Assembly: GCA_018238155.1 (NCBI GenBank)
Contig: JABCTZ010000033.1
Coordinates: 1-64,000, forward strand
Direction of reading: 5' to 3'
Source: Candidatus Heimdallarchaeota archaeon
GTDB taxonomy: Archaea > Asgardarchaeota > Heimdallarchaeia > JABLTI01
DNA length: 64,000 bases
The position numbers were made by a program, and so were the translations under genes. A model generated the notes under the pieces. It saw only the letters and a program-made list of their open reading frames with translations. It was not told the DNA's origin and did not search any database. Below, piece after piece: positions 20,048 to 29,466 of the stretch; the stretch's first letter is position 1, and every line of letters starts with the position of its first letter.

Positions 20048-20596
20048 ATGATAACGATGACAGAAAAATCAATCAAACTTGGAACACTAATTGTTGTAAT
20101 AGCTTTCAGTGCGTTAGTTATTTCAGGAACTAGTATTGGAATTTGGATAGGAGTAAGAAATACAAGTCATCCAAATCTTGAATGGTCATTCAAGATTAGT
20201 GGAAATATTGTTGGGGATGATTTCAACATTACTATGAGCGAGCTTCTGGATATGCCTGCAATAACACAAGAATATACAATCAGGGCAAAAACAAACTTAA
20301 CGAATATTTACACCGGAGCGCAAATAACACAGCTATTTACTAACATAATAGATATTGCACCAACAGCTGAAAACGTTACTTTCATTGCTTGGGATGGGTA
20401 CGCTTGGTCATTTTCTATTTCCGAATTCTTAAACGATGAGACGTATATTCTAGCATATGCAATTGATGGCGAATATTTTGATAGCTATCTAGAGGACGAT
20501 ATTGGTTATTTGTACCTCATTGTACAATCTACAGAAGATTTTCCATGGAATGGTCAAAGAAGTATTAAGAGTGTTGTAGAAATCAATTTTGAATAA
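20048..20596 (+). CDS. Anchored protein with an oxidoreductase molybdopterin-binding-type fold
   Basis: I chose the ATG at 20048 because it directly precedes a membrane helix (TLIVVIAFSALVISGTSIGIW). The longer upstream frame is unlikely coding and overlaps the divergent gene. The rest (about 140 residues) shows the small sulfite-oxidase/molybdopterin-binding domain pattern: ITMSELLDMP, YTGAQITQLF, FIAWDGYAWSFS, ILAYAIDGE, DDIGYLYLIVQS and WNGQRSIKSV. No cofactor-binding Cys is visible, so it may bind a ligand rather than a Mo cofactor. It is divergent from the propeller/cytochrome b pair with a 141-base gap, so shared control is possible. Confidence 0.65.
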   Translation: MITMTEKSIKLGTLIVVIAFSALVISGTSIGIWIGVRNTSHPNLEWSFKISGNIVGDDFNITMSELLDMPAITQEYTIRAKTNLTNIYTGAQITQLFTNIIDIAPTAENVTFIAWDGYAWSFSISEFLNDETYILAYAIDGEYFDSYLEDDIGYLYLIVQSTEDFPWNGQRSIKSVVEINFE

Positions 20597-20630
20597 GAAT
20601 CTAGAGAAATATTCTTTTCTTTCTTTTTTT
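20595..20630 (+). terminator. Possible terminator after the molybdopterin-fold gene
   Basis: AAGAAT and ATTCTT form a six-base inverted repeat around a ten-base spacer, overlapping the stop codon, and are followed by a T-rich run (TTTCTTTCTTTTTTT). The stem is weak and AT-only. The T tract alone would fit archaeal termination. Confidence 0.35.
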
Positions 20631-20715
20631 AAATCAAATTTCCTGTAATACGAAAAAAATTGGCTATTAAGTATTTGATGCAAGTTTAATTCAAAGAAAT
20701 TTCAAGTAGTTTTTT

Positions 20716-21381
20716 TTATTCCTTTAAAGTTAAATTAACTACTTCATTACCAATATCATATTCTATTTTGATATCCATTTTTTCTTTGGCAGTATTACTT
20801 ATCGCTATAAGTATTCCTTGAGCTAATCCAACAACAAACTGAGGTGCAATACAATTATCGATTTCTAAGTGGTTGTCTGTGATTAGTTTTGTATCTCCGG
20901 TCTTATCTAAAATGGGTTTTAATTCAGTTTTCAAAATTAAACTGACATCAGGTTGGTAAGTTGCACCTAATTTTATAATTGCTTTTCGTAGTTCAAGCCA
21001 CATTTCAAAGCCAATCTGTTTACCAGAAATAAACAATGCTTCTGGTTCTTTAAATTTAAAAAGTAATGCTGAAATAAATTTGAAATAATTTTTATTTGGG
21101 TTGAATTCTTGTTTTATCTCATTTAAAATTTCGTGTATTTCTACTTCAGACAACTTATCAGTTGAAATTACTGTCGAATGCTGTTCTCTATTTATAAGAA
21201 TAACTCGTTCTACACTTCTAATTTTAAATTGCTTATCGATATATGCAGTTACAAAGTGATCTTTATGAGGTATCATGAGTGGTAATAAACCAGTTGTCTC
21301 AAATTCATGTAAAAGTGATTCTAAATTAACTTCATAAGTGAAGTTTTCTCCACAAACACAACGAATCGTTAATACTACCAT
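20716..21381 (-). CDS. Unrecognised protein with N-terminal Cys-x-Cys element
   Basis: 221 residues from the preferred ATG at 21381, which has GGAG nine bases upstream. An in-frame TTG at 21402 would place that GGAG inside the coding sequence. The N-terminus TIRCVCGENFTYEV resembles half of a zinc-binding knuckle, followed by GLLPLMIPHKDHFVTAYID, a His/Asp-rich segment that could bind metal. The remaining alpha/beta sequence has a FISGKQIGFEMW segment and no known motif. It is cytoplasmic, lies downstream of the APC permease in the same direction with about 100 bases between, and its function is unknown. Confidence 0.6.
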   Translation of the reverse strand: MVVLTIRCVCGENFTYEVNLESLLHEFETTGLLPLMIPHKDHFVTAYIDKQFKIRSVERVILINREQHSTVISTDKLSEVEIHEILNEIKQEFNPNKNYFKFISALLFKFKEPEALFISGKQIGFEMWLELRKAIIKLGATYQPDVSLILKTELKPILDKTGDTKLITDNHLEIDNCIAPQFVVGLAQGILIAISNTAKEKMDIKIEYDIGNEVVNLTLKE

Positions 21382-21483
21382 TAAATAATTCTCCAATATC
21401 AATAAGAAAGACTTTTTCCTTTTAAAAGTTGTTAACTCTAATTATCTTTGATAAAAAAAAGGGAAAGATGAAGAGTAATATCT

Positions 21484-22821
21484 TCATTCTATTTGCGTTT
21501 TAACTTGAGCAGTATTTTTTGGTACAAATACAACTAATAGCGTTACTGCTAAAGATACCACACCAAAAATTACCAGACCTGGCCATAATTTAGCGATATC
21601 CCAGAAATTTAATACTATTAGGTAGAGACTAAGTATAATTGCTAGCGGAAAGACAACAAAATATATTGGTGTTTTAAATGGTCGTGTAAGAGCAGGCATT
21701 TTTCTGCGTAAATATAATGCAGTTAAGCCAGCCGGAAAAAGTGCAGAGATTAGAACAAGACCTAGAGCGACTGCAGCAAAAACATCTACTGAACTTTCCC
21801 AAACACCATTTGTTCCCACCATAATTCCAGCAATAATGAAAGTACTAACAAGAACAATTAACGCATTGATGTATGTGAAACCAAATTTTTCTTTTTGTAG
21901 AGATTGTGGTAATACATTATCTTCTGATAAAACTTTTGCTTGTTTGAAGCAAGTAACTAGAATAGCATAGCATGTTCCTGCTGCTGATAATGCAGCAAAC
22001 CCAAAAACAACACTTGAATGGATTCCAGCTTTACTTGCAAGTAAGAAAATAAGTCCAACGGAACCTGTTCCGTCAGGAATATCTCCAACTGCAATCAATC
22101 CTGCAGAGGTGAAACTTACAAAAAGTGACAAAACCAAGATAATTGGTAAAACAATTAATATCCCTTTAGGCATTTTTTTCTCTACATCATCTACATCACC
22201 AGAAAATATGAGCATAACTTCGAAACCCATCAAAGACCAAAGACCTGCATTAATTGCTGTTTGATAATCAGATATATTAAAAGCAACAGGTGCAGTGTAA
22301 TTCCAAGATGTTAATGCGAAAATTGAGACAATAATGACTAAAATGATTTTGATAGACACCCAACCAAAGGATATATATCCAAAAATGTGTGGTTTGCTGA
22401 AGCCAGCAAGTATAACAAAGAGAGCCAGATAACCTAAAGTTAAGAGAGTTAAATTTAAAGTGTTTAGTAAAGCTGGATTTATAGCTGCCAAAGTAAACAA
22501 TGCTGTTAGAAAGGCTAAAAGCGTTCCTAAAATAAGATAGCCAACAAGATATAGTATTCCTACAACAGAACCTGCTTTCTGACCGAAAACACCTCCAACA
22601 TAACTATAGGGACCACCGCTTTTTGGAAACATACTTACACATTCTGCATAAGCAAGACCAGCACAAATGAAAAGTACCCAACCAACAGAAATTGTAATCA
22701 TACTAAAGATACCAACTTCATTTGACCAAATAAGGGAATCTTTCCAAATACCAGAACCAATTACTGTTGTCAAACCAATACCAATTATTCCTATGAGTGG
22801 AATTTTGCTTTTTAGTGACAT
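21484..22821 (-). CDS. APC-superfamily amino acid permease
   Basis: 445 residues with about twelve hydrophobic helices. The N-terminus GLTTVIGSGIWKD is the substrate-binding unwound helix TM1 of APC transporters (G-x-x-x-G-x-G-I). CAGLAYAECVSMFPKSGGPYSYV matches the family signature in TM2-TM3 (Y-A-E-L-x-x-x-x-P-x-S-G-G). ALWSLMGFEVMLIFSGDVDD corresponds to TM6. AGGAGAT is correctly placed before the ATG. Likely a proton- or cation-coupled uptake system for amino acids or amines. The precise substrate cannot be read from the sequence. Confidence 0.9.
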   Translation of the reverse strand: MSLKSKIPLIGIIGIGLTTVIGSGIWKDSLIWSNEVGIFSMITISVGWVLFICAGLAYAECVSMFPKSGGPYSYVGGVFGQKAGSVVGILYLVGYLILGTLLAFLTALFTLAAINPALLNTLNLTLLTLGYLALFVILAGFSKPHIFGYISFGWVSIKIILVIIVSIFALTSWNYTAPVAFNISDYQTAINAGLWSLMGFEVMLIFSGDVDDVEKKMPKGILIVLPIILVLSLFVSFTSAGLIAVGDIPDGTGSVGLIFLLASKAGIHSSVVFGFAALSAAGTCYAILVTCFKQAKVLSEDNVLPQSLQKEKFGFTYINALIVLVSTFIIAGIMVGTNGVWESSVDVFAAVALGLVLISALFPAGLTALYLRRKMPALTRPFKTPIYFVVFPLAIILSLYLIVLNFWDIAKLWPGLVIFGVVSLAVTLLVVFVPKNTAQVKTQIE

Positions 22822-22927
22822 GATTAATCTCCTAATGAAACTGCTATTGTCTCTCTTTGAGATTAAAAAGTGTTTTTAAGTCGGTAAAAGGAAGATTTTA
22901 ATGGAAGAATGAAGAATTCAAGACATA

Positions 22928-23446
22928 CTATTGTCTTTTTAGGTTATTACCTAATTCCTCTAACTCTTTTATTAATTGTTCAATCTCTGTTCCTGCTATT
23001 GCAGAAATTTTTATTATTGGTAACAAGAACTTGTTTGCTACACGTTCTATTTCTTCATCATCTATTGACTGACCAATATCTGATTTATTTCCAATTAGAA
23101 TTGCTTTCTTCATCACAGGTATTTCTCTTTGAAAGAGTGGTATCCATTCATTCTCTAAATTAGCTAATGAAGAATATCTATTAAGATCAAACAAATATAA
23201 AACAACATCTGTCCCTCCAAGGAAATCTTCAAGGAAAAATCGAAACTGTGGTTGTCCTCCTAAATCCCAACAAACTATTTTTAAAGATTCATCATCACCA
23301 ACATTGACTTTAAAAGTTTCAATATCAACTCCTCGAGTCATTTGAGTCATTTCCTTTCTGCCAATTAATTTGTAAATTAGTGTCGTTTTCCCAACGCCAC
23401 CATCACCAGCAAGAACGAGTTTTAGTGAAATAGATTTCTTCTCCAT
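22928..23446 (-). CDS. Ras-superfamily small GTPase
   Basis: 172 residues, close to the single-domain family length. P-loop GDGGVGKTTL (residues 14-22), switch II WDLGGQPQF (G3, Asp61 to Gln65), G4 NKSD (120-123) and a G5-like SAIAGTE. DLGGQ is intermediate between Ras (DTAGQ) and Arf (DVGGQ) forms, as is common in Asgard GTPases. There is no C-terminal CAAX box or Cys pair, so lipidation is not indicated. The gene is a stand-alone unit between a permease and a repeat-gene fragment. Role: regulatory GTP switch, partner unknown. Confidence 0.92.
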   Translation of the reverse strand: MEKKSISLKLVLAGDGGVGKTTLIYKLIGRKEMTQMTRGVDIETFKVNVGDDESLKIVCWDLGGQPQFRFFLEDFLGGTDVVLYLFDLNRYSSLANLENEWIPLFQREIPVMKKAILIGNKSDIGQSIDDEEIERVANKFLLPIIKISAIAGTEIEQLIKELEELGNNLKRQ

Positions 23447-23583
23447 AAATTTATGAATAATTTTTGCTCTATTAAAGAGTATTTATTAGGGAACACAATG
23501 ATTCTTTCATAAATAAAAAGACTTTAAAATTACTCTTACAATATAAGATATTAGAACAAAATCAACAAAACTCGCTTCATATT

Positions 23584-23961
23584 TGTATTACTGTTGATAC
23601 TATACCGCCAAATAGAGTTAATCTCAACACACCATCAAATAATTATTTAACTAGAAATCCCATTAAAAGATTGTCATGGCATACTTCTTCACGTGCTTAT
23701 AGATACCGCCTACAAGTATCTCGTAATTCCAATTTTTCTGATTTAGAAGTAAACTTCAATTCTGTAGGATGGACTTGGTATTGTAGAACATTTACTGAAG
23801 GCAGTCATTACTGGAGAGTGCAAGCTAGTGATAGGGCAGGCAATTTAGCTAGCTGGAGTCCAATTCGAAAATTTACAATAGATACTACACCAACAAATAC
23901 TCCAATTAAGATTTCACCCGCAAGTGGAACTTATACTAGGGATACCACACCATCTATTTCT
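23584..23961 (+). pseudogene. Orphan fragment of an Ig/FN3-like repeat gene
   Basis: The frame encodes ITVDTIPPNRVNLNTPSNN, then RLSWHTSSRAYRYRLQVS, SHYWRVQASDRAGNLASWSP and KFTIDTTPTNTP. This is one full type-A repeat with part of the next, as in the proteins at 9058-12309 and 14721-17297. It has no signal peptide, no anchor and no clear start, and homology stops after about 23961. It lies on the opposite strand from its relatives, 6 kb away. I read it as debris from a duplication or inversion. The open frame continues to 24123 without similarity. Confidence 0.65.
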
Positions 23962-24116
23962 AAACACTATAAATTAAACCACATAAGATATGTAAAATTG
24001 TTAGAAAAACTGGAATATCTCAAAAAGAAAACTTTCTGTAAAAATAACGATACTTTAAATATTCTAACGCTTGTTTTAAGATATCATATAGAAAAGACAA
24101 ACTTGAGGAAAAAGAG

Positions 24117-27062
24117 TTGCTAAATGGAAAAAAGACAAATAAGATAATTGTTTTAATTGTTTTAACATGTTTTCTAAGTAATTTTGGATTATTTCTAAAT
24201 GAAGTTGAAGCAGCAGGAACAGTTATTTATTCGGGTTATGTGAGAAATGCATCGGAAAACGGCATTTCTGGAGCTACAGTATATTTAAGGCTTTATGAAG
24301 AACCTCACCCAAGAACAGATCGAACAGATAGCAATGGCTACTATTCTGTATCACAACATTATAGTGGAACTGTTTACCCCATCCAAACTGCTTTATGGGC
24401 AGAATGTAATGGTTATTATGATAGTGCTATGTTTGGTGAAAGTGTAGATGCAGGGAGCCATACACATAATTTCAAGTTATCAAGGATTCCTCCTCCACCC
24501 CCTACATTATCGTGGGCATCACCAGCAGATGATTCAGTAGTCCATTTTGGACCGACAGATAATATTTTTGATTTCTCTTATTCTGCAAGCAATTTAGAAA
24601 ATATTAAACTATATATTGGACCAGCAGGCTCTATCCCAACAATGCAATATGGTGGAACTTACACAACAATGGGTTCATCGATTTCTGCCACAGCAAATCT
24701 TGGTTCTGCAGTTAACGATTTGGATGGTTTGGTTAGAGCAGATATTAGGGGATATAAAGGTGGTTCACAAGTTCTAGAAGCTACAAGGAATTTAAATTTC
24801 TCAAAAGTGGTATCAATGGAATCTAGTTTGATTGAAGAGGGGATGGAAGATTTCGGCAGTGAATTATATCTCATTTTATATGATCCACCAGGTGATATGA
24901 GTTATAGTACCTTTACAGAACAAACTGAAGTTACACGAACAAATACTTTCGGTTTAAATGTTGAAATTGGAGCTGAAGTTGAACTCAAATCTTCTTTGTT
25001 CAATGTTGGAACCGATGCGAAATTTGGTGTTGATTTAGGATATGGATTAGAACTTGAATGGGCTAATACAGATATTGATACTTATGAGTTATCTTCTTCT
25101 TTAAATGAAGATGAAAGAGATTTGGTAGGTCCTGGCTACGGAGACTTATACTGGGGTGAAAGAGAAGTTTTGCTCTGGGAATTACATTCCACAGTTACCA
25201 CTTATGCTAATGGAGTAGTTGACTATTCAGACCCAACCCTTTACGTTGGAATGGATTACTCTGAAAATATTTTAGTGTCACATCAATACGCCCCAGATGC
25301 TTGGAAACAGATGAATCCAAATATCAACACAGCGCTTTACGGTTCTGTTGTAACCTGGGATATAGAAAATGGAGAATTCCAAGGTGGAACTGGTTATATT
25401 GAATCTACACATGAAAAAATTTCTTCCCGTAGCGTAAGTCATGAATTTACACTTGGTATAAGTTATGAAACGAAATGTAAATTTGGAATAGGCGAGACTA
25501 CAATTTCCGCGTCAATCGAAACTAGTTTCAAACATGATGAATCACAAACAGATTCTGTAAAAACTCTCTACCATTTACAAGATGGTGATAGTGGTGATTA
25601 TTTCCATTATGATGTTGGAACAGATTTACGGTTTGGTGTGCCTATTTTTAGAAATACTCCAAACGCAAATCCTCTCCTACAGTCAAAAACATCTACTCCA
25701 TGGGAACATGGTACTCGAGATTACTTACCACCTGAAGCTAATGAACTAGATATTACACTTGATACAGACGGAGATGGATATGCCCCTTCTGAAGATGATA
25801 CTCCTCTTGTGGAAATAAGACTTGTTGATGAAGCTGAAATTACCACAGCTACTATTGTTTATTCGAACGATAATGAACAAACTTGGAATACTATTATTCT
25901 TACTGAAAGGGCAGGTAACCCTAATCACTGGTTTGGAAACATTCCAGCGCACGAACATAGTACAAATATCAGCTGGTATATTTTTATAGAGGATTCAAAT
26001 GGCAACTCAAAAATAATTAGAGATGAAAATCTTGAGAATTATGAATACACTGTTGTTTGTCGTCCACCTACCGTTAATCTTGATTCACCAAATGGTGGAG
26101 GTACTTACAAAGATTCTATTTTGATAGAATGGACAGGTTCAGATCCAGATGATGATCCACTTACCTATGCACTTGCTTATAGAATAAACAGTGGAGGTTG
26201 GAGACTCATTGTTCAAGGTTTAACAAATAGTTCTTATGTTTGGGATATAAGAGGATTTTTAGATTCAGAATCAGTATCACTAATTGTCTATGGTGAGGAT
26301 GGATATTGTTCTCCAGTTTCAGACGAAAGCGATTTTGTTTTTGAAATTGATAACGAAAATATACCTGAGGTTACGTTAGTGTCACCTCTCTCAGGATTCA
26401 CTTATGATGATGCCCTTACTATAAATTGGGAACTGGTAGATGTTGATGAATTCGTAACTGGATTTGAACTATACTATTTACAGGCAAGTGGTGAATCGTG
26501 GGTTCTCATAGATGATAGTATTACCTCAGATATTTTGACTTTTGATTGGGATACATCAACTATTGTCCATTCAGAAACAGTTCGATTGAAAATAGTAGCC
26601 TTAAATTCAATAGATGAAACTGTTGAATCTATTTCCGGTTTACTTACAATCGACAATCGTCCAGAAGTTCAAATGAACTTGATCAATCCCAATGGCGGTG
26701 AAATTTTTACTGGCAATTGTTCAATCACTTGGAATGTTAACTATTCCGATTCATTAGTTACTTATCAAATATTATTGGAATATTCAAATGATAGTCAGGT
26801 TTGGACTACAATAGTTTCAGGTATAAATGGAACCACATATAATTGGGATACTACAAACATCGATATGGGAACAAATTATAGAATAAGAATTACTCTGACA
26901 GGAAGTTATTTGGGAGTAGAACTTGATTCTATCATAGATATATCTGAAAACACTTTTGTTATTGTTGATGAAACAGGCACAATTGCTATTCCATTCTTTA
27001 GCCTCTTTGCTCTATTTGGTCTAGTGCTGATACCTCTAGTTATAATCAAAAAACGAAAATAA
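24117..27062 (+). CDS. Large anchored surface protein, paralog of the one at 40613
   Basis: 981 residues from a TTG start. GAGG lies eight bases upstream, and the context aligns with the ATG and GAGG of the 40613-44143 paralog, which decides the start. Order: signal peptide; carboxypeptidase-regulatory-like domain (YSGYVRNASENGISGATVYL, about 38-120); an unrecognised beta-rich core of about 400 residues (LYLILYDPPGD, TEQTEVTRTNTFG, GPGYGDLYWGEREV, HQYAPDAWKQMNPN); an Asp-rich loop (DTDGDGYAPSEDD); three or more Ig-like domains; C-terminal helix with IKKRK. The core has alternating polar/apolar strands. It is secreted and anchored; its function is unknown and may be adhesive or membrane-active. 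Confidence 0.82.
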   Translation: MLNGKKTNKIIVLIVLTCFLSNFGLFLNEVEAAGTVIYSGYVRNASENGISGATVYLRLYEEPHPRTDRTDSNGYYSVSQHYSGTVYPIQTALWAECNGYYDSAMFGESVDAGSHTHNFKLSRIPPPPPTLSWASPADDSVVHFGPTDNIFDFSYSASNLENIKLYIGPAGSIPTMQYGGTYTTMGSSISATANLGSAVNDLDGLVRADIRGYKGGSQVLEATRNLNFSKVVSMESSLIEEGMEDFGSELYLILYDPPGDMSYSTFTEQTEVTRTNTFGLNVEIGAEVELKSSLFNVGTDAKFGVDLGYGLELEWANTDIDTYELSSSLNEDERDLVGPGYGDLYWGEREVLLWELHSTVTTYANGVVDYSDPTLYVGMDYSENILVSHQYAPDAWKQMNPNINTALYGSVVTWDIENGEFQGGTGYIESTHEKISSRSVSHEFTLGISYETKCKFGIGETTISASIETSFKHDESQTDSVKTLYHLQDGDSGDYFHYDVGTDLRFGVPIFRNTPNANPLLQSKTSTPWEHGTRDYLPPEANELDITLDTDGDGYAPSEDDTPLVEIRLVDEAEITTATIVYSNDNEQTWNTIILTERAGNPNHWFGNIPAHEHSTNISWYIFIEDSNGNSKIIRDENLENYEYTVVCRPPTVNLDSPNGGGTYKDSILIEWTGSDPDDDPLTYALAYRINSGGWRLIVQGLTNSSYVWDIRGFLDSESVSLIVYGEDGYCSPVSDESDFVFEIDNENIPEVTLVSPLSGFTYDDALTINWELVDVDEFVTGFELYYLQASGESWVLIDDSITSDILTFDWDTSTIVHSETVRLKIVALNSIDETVESISGLLTIDNRPEVQMNLINPNGGEIFTGNCSITWNVNYSDSLVTYQILLEYSNDSQVWTTIVSGINGTTYNWDTTNIDMGTNYRIRITLTGSYLGVELDSIIDISENTFVIVDETGTIAIPFFSLFALFGLVLIPLVIIKKRK

Positions 27063-27102
27063 AGAATATTCACTTTTAGTGATAATTCTTTCTCTTTTTT
27101 TT
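27063..27102 (+). terminator. Hairpin terminator after the large surface protein
   Basis: AGAATATTCAC (27063-27073) and GTGATAATTCT (27079-27089) can pair around TTTTA with two central mismatches. They are followed directly by TTCTCTTTTTTTT. Both hairpin and T run sit right after the stop codon. Confidence 0.55.
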
Positions 27103-27186
27103 ATTTATTGTTTATTTTAATTATATCAGTTTTCTCAAAAATTAATTTAATGATTAAAGAAAACACAAAAGAAGAATGGGATTATA

Positions 27187-27891
27187 ATGAAGAAACATTT
27201 TGTTGATTTTTGGGAAAATATTACAAGCTTGGATAAAGCTAAACAGAGAGCAGAAAAAATTATCCAAATAATAGAAAAATATCATAATCAAGCTATCAAA
27301 TTATTAGAACTCGGTGTGGGAATTGGAGTAGTTTTGAAAAATTTCCCAGAAAAGTACTTTATTTCAGGATTAGATATCGAAAAAGAATATATTGAATATT
27401 GCAAAAGAAATTTCCCTAGAGCTAAATTCTATCATTCGAGTATGCATGATTTTAATTTGAAAGAAAAATATGAGGTTATTTTTTCAGTCTACGATTCAAT
27501 AAATTTCCTCTCAAATTTTGAACAATGGACAGCTACTTTTCTTTGTGTTGAAAAACACCTTAGTGAAAAAGGATTGTTTATTTTTGATATGTATACGGAA
27601 AAAATTTTATCGGATGAAAAAATATTACAACATACTTGCCAAGTAGAATCAATAGGGTATTCCATTGATAGAGGAATAGTAAACAACAATCTTCTCGAGT
27701 GGGAAGTTATTATATTTGAACATAAAAAAGAGAATCAATATGAAAAGCACATATTTAGCTTTTATGAAAGAATTTTTCCAACTAGTAAAGTTGAAAATGA
27801 ATTATCTAAATACTTTGATATTATTGAAAAAGAGCTTTACGAAGAAGACAAAAAGATACGTTTCATTTGTAGAAAAAAAGGAACTGTATAG
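27187..27891 (+). CDS. Class I SAM-dependent methyltransferase
   Basis: 234 residues. Motif I is LLELGVGIGVVL (residues 39-50, glycine-rich SAM loop), motif II ends ISGLDIEKEYIEYCKRN with the acidic residue that binds the ribose, and motif IV-like IFSVYDSINFL follows. GLFIFDMYTEK corresponds to the strand after motif V. The layout matches the Methyltransf_11/25 fold. The substrate, small molecule or other, is not evident. The gene ends 79 bases before a beta-lactamase-fold gene on the same strand and could be cotranscribed with it. Confidence 0.85.
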   Translation: MKKHFVDFWENITSLDKAKQRAEKIIQIIEKYHNQAIKLLELGVGIGVVLKNFPEKYFISGLDIEKEYIEYCKRNFPRAKFYHSSMHDFNLKEKYEVIFSVYDSINFLSNFEQWTATFLCVEKHLSEKGLFIFDMYTEKILSDEKILQHTCQVESIGYSIDRGIVNNNLLEWEVIIFEHKKENQYEKHIFSFYERIFPTSKVENELSKYFDIIEKELYEEDKKIRFICRKKGTV

Positions 27892-27970
27892 GGATTGCTT
27901 GACAAAAACTTTTCAAGATAAAATGATTAGAAAAAGAATAAACACTACTTGAATTGAAGGATGACTCAAA

Positions 27971-29338
27971 ATGGCAGATAAGAAAACAAAAAAGAAAGTA
28001 GTTAAGAAAGCAATTCATCTTATTGATAATTGGCTTGATTTTCAAACGTATATCAAAGAATTACCTGGTGTTGCAGTAGGAATCTTTGTTGAGGATGAAA
28101 TCGTTTTCAAAAAAGAATATGGTTATGCAAATTTAGAGAAAAAGACCAAGCTAACTGATCAACATCTATTCAGAATAGCCTCGCATTCAAAACTATTCAC
28201 AGCTACAGCAATAATGAAATTATATCATGAAGAAAAATTATCAATTGATGATAAAATATCCAAACACCTTCCATGGTTTTCTTCGGAAAAGGATGAGAAT
28301 CTACAACACATTCGAATCCGACATCTACTAACACACTCAAGTGGAATGTCTCGAGATGGAAAGACAGCTCACTGGGCAACTTATAAATTTCCCGAATTGG
28401 AACAGATCAAAAAACAAGTGACGGAAGGGATAAGCTTTTTTGAAGCAAATGAAATATTGAAATATTCGAATTTTGGTTTTACACTCTTAGGTCAGATAAT
28501 TGAAACTGTATCAGGAGAAACTTATTATGATTATATCCAAAAAGAAATACTTGATCCATTAGAAATGAAAAATACAGTTACAGATGTAAATAAATCAAAT
28601 ATTACAAGACATGCAACTGGTTATAAAGTCAAATATCCTAAAAAAGAACGGGAAACTTTCGAGCATGTTCCTGCAAAGATCATGCATGCGGCAACAGGAT
28701 TGAGCAGCACTACTGAAGATTTGATTAAATTCTATCAAGCACAATTACTTGGAAGTGATCTTCTTTTTCCAGATTATATCAAAAGAGAAATGCAAAGAAT
28801 ACAATATAAAGCTAAATTGGCAGACTGGGGGTTAGGATTCAGTATAACAACTTTACCTGATGCAGTAATATGTGGTCACGGTGGAGGGTACCCAGGGTTT
28901 ATAACAAGATCAGGTTTTATTCAAGATGAAAAGGTCATTGTTGTTGTATTGACAAGTGCTGTAGATGGACCAGCTTTGAATCTATTTTTGGGATTAAATA
29001 AATTAATGTTTTACCTCTCGAAAAAAGAAGAAAAATTTTCCTCAGAAAAAGAGATTCAAGATCTGAAAGATATAATCGGATTTTATGAATCAGATTGGGG
29101 AACATCATTGTTTAGTCAAATCGGTTCAAAACTAGTTTTAATTACACCCAGATTTGAAAATCCTGCAGAAGTGATTCAAATCTACGAACATATCGAAGGC
29201 TATCGATTCAAAGCTCCAAAAGACAAATCATTTGCTTCTCCAGGTCAAGAAATCGAATTTATCGATGGACCTGATGGTGAAAAAATATTCATTGATAGTC
29301 ATGGTGGAGAAAGTAAAAGATTTAGATTCAGTTATTAA
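27971..29338 (+). CDS. Beta-lactamase-family (class C/DD-peptidase fold) serine hydrolase
   Basis: 455 residues. The three active-site elements are present: S71-H-S-K74 (SxxK nucleophile and base), Y165-S-N167 (YxN), and H303-G-G (equivalent of KTG/HxG). FRIASHSKLFTATAIMKLYHE is the classic helix after the nucleophile. No signal peptide is visible, and the Lys-rich N-terminus suggests a cytoplasmic enzyme. After about residue 350 a C-terminal beta domain follows (DIIGFYESDWGTSL), as in many esterase-type members. Likely an esterase or peptidase rather than antibiotic resistance. AAGGAT precedes the ATG by eight bases. Confidence 0.87.
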   Translation: MADKKTKKKVVKKAIHLIDNWLDFQTYIKELPGVAVGIFVEDEIVFKKEYGYANLEKKTKLTDQHLFRIASHSKLFTATAIMKLYHEEKLSIDDKISKHLPWFSSEKDENLQHIRIRHLLTHSSGMSRDGKTAHWATYKFPELEQIKKQVTEGISFFEANEILKYSNFGFTLLGQIIETVSGETYYDYIQKEILDPLEMKNTVTDVNKSNITRHATGYKVKYPKKERETFEHVPAKIMHAATGLSSTTEDLIKFYQAQLLGSDLLFPDYIKREMQRIQYKAKLADWGLGFSITTLPDAVICGHGGGYPGFITRSGFIQDEKVIVVVLTSAVDGPALNLFLGLNKLMFYLSKKEEKFSSEKEIQDLKDIIGFYESDWGTSLFSQIGSKLVLITPRFENPAEVIQIYEHIEGYRFKAPKDKSFASPGQEIEFIDGPDGEKIFIDSHGGESKRFRFSY

Positions 29339-29466
29339 GAATTGAAAATGACTGAATCCAGCTATTTTTTTTGAATAATTCTACTTTGGCAACTATATAA
29401 TACTTTAATCACAACTACTTGGATTATTGATGAAATGTTTCTTTTCAAAAAATGATGTGTCATAAA

